Source of the DNA: Bacillus sp. ISL-41
GTDB lineage: Bacteria > Bacillota > Bacilli > Bacillales > Cytobacillaceae
Assembly (NCBI RefSeq): GCF_018613235.1
Contig: NZ_JAGGQP010000019.1
Coordinates: 124,001-188,000 of the forward strand
Direction: 5' to 3'
DNA: 64,000 nucleotides
In this document: positions 62,351-64,000 of the stretch, one piece after another
How the letters are laid out: each line of letters starts with the position of its first letter
Position numbering within the stretch: the first letter of the stretch is position 1
The notes under the pieces: model-generated
The model's input: only the letters and a program-made list of their open reading frames with translations
The model's database searches: none
Told to the model about the DNA's origin: nothing
Made by a program: the position numbers and the translations under genes

Positions 62351-64000
62351 ATGGAACATGTGGAAGTAGATTTACTTATCTTAGGGAGTGGCGGTGCGGG
62401 TTTATTTGCCGCCCATCATGCAGCAAATCAAAATCCGAATTTGAAAATTATCGTATCAGCTAAAGGGTTAGTTGGGAAAAGTGGATGTACTCGTATGGTT
62501 CAAGGCGGATATAATGTCGTTCTCCACCCCGACGATTCATTTGAAAAACACTTTAAGGACACGATTAAAGGTGGGGGTGGAATCAATAATCAAGAGATGG
62601 CCTGGACTCTAGTAAAAGATGCACCTAAAAGGATAAGAGAGTTAGAAACGAAAATGGGCGTGTTTTTTGATAGAAACGAAGATGGAACTGTTCACCAGAA
62701 ACCCTTTGCCGGGCAAACGTTTGACCGAACGGTTCATAAAGGAGATTTGACAGGAATTGAAATTATTTCGCGAATGCGTGATCAGCTTTATGCCAAACCG
62801 AATGTAATTACTTGGGATGAAGTAAGGGCAATTGATTTGCTGCTTGATGAAGAAAAACATAAGGTTGCAGGGTGTTTAATGCTAAATATGAGAACCGGCG
62901 AATTTATAGTGGTTCATTGTAAAGCAATCATTGTAGGTACTGGCGGAGCTGCAACTATGTATAAGATCGCTACACCAAGCCTTGAAAAGTCTGGAGATGG
63001 AATGGCCATGTGTTACCGGGCAGGGACGGAGTTTCTTGACATGGAAATGATGCAGTTCCATCCTACAGGCCTCCTTGCTGAGAATTCAAGATTAAATGGG
63101 GGGGTTTTGGAAGAAGGCTTACGCGGAGCGGGAGGATATTTAATCAATTCGCTTGCAGAAAGATTCATGAAAAATTATGACCCAGAACGTATGGAGCGAT
63201 CGACACGCGATCGGGTTTCGCGGGCCGCCTATATGGAAATAATGGCAGGACGCGGTACACCGCTCGGAGGTGTTTTTATTGATGTCTCTCATCTTGGAAA
63301 GGAAAATGTTCTAAAAATGTTCCCAGGCATGGTTGAACGTTGCAGAGATGTTGGCCGAGATTTAAGTGTTGAACCAGTAGAAATCTCTCCAGCAGCTCAC
63401 TTTCATATGGGCGGAGTTAAGGTTACTACAGATTGTGAATCGAATATTGACGGGTTATTTGTAGCAGGTGAAGACGCTGGTGGCGTCCATGGAGCAAACA
63501 GATTAGGCGGAAATGGCGTTTGTGATTCAACTGTTTTTGGTGCAAGAGCGGGAGATGCAGCAGTTGCTTATATTAATAATACAAGTTCTATTTTGAAAGT
63601 ATCTGATATACAGGTTCTTTCCGTTATAGAAGAACTTATAGAACCATTTAGAAGAGACGAGGGGGAAAACCCTTTCTACATTAGAAATGACTTGAAAAGT
63701 ATAATGTGGGAAAAAGTAGGTTTGGTCCGAAATGGGAAAGACTTGGAGACGGCAATGAGTGAACTTAGATTATTGGAAAAACGAATCAATCAAGTTTCTG
63801 TTAAAGGATCACGAAAATATAATCTTACATGGCAGGAATTCTTAAATGTGCGAAATTTAGTAACCATCGCCAAAATGGTCACAGCCAGTGCATTGATACG
63901 AACGGAAAGCAGAGGTTCCCATTATAGAGAAGACTATCCCGAAAGCAATGATAAACAATGGTTAAGCAATATATACGTTATAAAAAAGGATGACGGCGAA
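62351..64000 (+). CDS. SdhA/FrdA-type flavoprotein subunit (runs off the window)
   Basis: 550 codons are visible from the ATG at 62351 (site AAGGTGA) with no stop before the edge. The FAD motif is LLILGSGGAGLFAAHHA. Active-site signatures of the fumarate reductase family are MQFHPTGLL, ERSTRDRVSRA, HFHMGGVKV and GANRLGGNGVCDSTVFGARAG, and SRGSHYREDYPE near the end. The residue that carries covalent FAD in succinate dehydrogenase (His in SHT) is Cys46 here (SGCTRMVQGG), so FAD is probably bound non-covalently. Substrate may be succinate/fumarate or another acid. Confidence 0.85.
   Translation, partial: MEHVEVDLLILGSGGAGLFAAHHAANQNPNLKIIVSAKGLVGKSGCTRMVQGGYNVVLHPDDSFEKHFKDTIKGGGGINNQEMAWTLVKDAPKRIRELETKMGVFFDRNEDGTVHQKPFAGQTFDRTVHKGDLTGIEIISRMRDQLYAKPNVITWDEVRAIDLLLDEEKHKVAGCLMLNMRTGEFIVVHCKAIIVGTGGAATMYKIATPSLEKSGDGMAMCYRAGTEFLDMEMMQFHPTGLLAENSRLNGGVLEEGLRGAGGYLINSLAERFMKNYDPERMERSTRDRVSRAAYMEIMAGRGTPLGGVFIDVSHLGKENVLKMFPGMVERCRDVGRDLSVEPVEISPAAHFHMGGVKVTTDCESNIDGLFVAGEDAGGVHGANRLGGNGVCDSTVFGARAGDAAVAYINNTSSILKVSDIQVLSVIEELIEPFRRDEGENPFYIRNDLKSIMWEKVGLVRNGKDLETAMSELRLLEKRINQVSVKGSRKYNLTWQEFLNVRNLVTIAKMVTASALIRTESRGSHYREDYPESNDKQWLSNIYVIKKDDGE

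Overview
The window comes from a low-GC, spore-forming Bacillaceae chromosome (Bacillus sensu lato; a Mesobacillus, Neobacillus or Cytobacillus-like host would fit, but the genus is inferred). The evidence is a dispersed but co-linear copy of the Bacillus subtilis lexA-yneA-yneB-ynzC-tkt-sirA-yneF-ynzD-ccdA-yneI-ccdC-yneK block, strong AGGAGG ribosome binding sites with frequent TTG/GTG starts, a Spo0E-type phosphatase, SirA with Spo0A boxes, and B. subtilis-type LexA boxes.

Layout. 0.3-7 kb: a DinG/XPD-type helicase, the SOS module lexA/yneA/yneB with three LexA boxes, ynzC and transketolase. 7.2-12 kb: an ECF sigma factor with a membrane partner, a VOC protein, an SDR, a lysozyme-like protein, a 49-aa internally repeated peptide gene and an azoreductase. 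12-17.4 kb: sirA, yneF, a small protein, GNAT, a broken DUF2750 gene, an MFS exporter, a peptidase E-like protein and a receiver-only response regulator. 17.6-21.5 kb: the SAM-recycling and methionine-to-cysteine operon yrrT-mtnN-luxS-mccA-mccB. 21.6-23.8 kb: xpt-pbuX behind a guanine riboswitch. 24-27.5 kb: a heterodimeric ABC exporter. 28-30.5 kb: ynzD, ccdA, yneI, ccdC. 30.6-55 kb: a roughly 24-kb accessory segment rich in single-gene enzymes (five Nudix hydrolases, several GNATs and methyltransferases, VOC and GyrI-like proteins, an antibiotic nucleotidyltransferase-like and a kinase-like protein, a CDF metal exporter), including three disrupted genes, inserted between ccdC and yneK.

55.6-64 kb: a selenocysteine tRNA gene (selC), a small gene behind a hairpin that covers its ribosome binding site, and a catabolic island best read as sulfolactate utilisation. 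The island has an SlcC-like D-2-hydroxyacid dehydrogenase, a GntR/FadR regulator, a ComC-like malate/lactate-type dehydrogenase, a split UxaA-family lyase (SuyA/SuyB-like) on the opposite strand, and a divergent membrane complex of succinate dehydrogenase/fumarate reductase type that runs off the window. A shared GGTTGGgTCACt motif lies in front of all three transcription units, so they probably form one regulon.

The most unusual signal is structural. Five intergenic places carry tandem arrays with an exact 52-bp period. Each unit is a 27-nt hairpin (11-nt arms, 5-nt loop, always TGTC...GACA) followed by a 25-nt purine-rich spacer. There are three sequence classes with different stem sequences but identical geometry, which suggests that the hairpin and the spacing are what is conserved.
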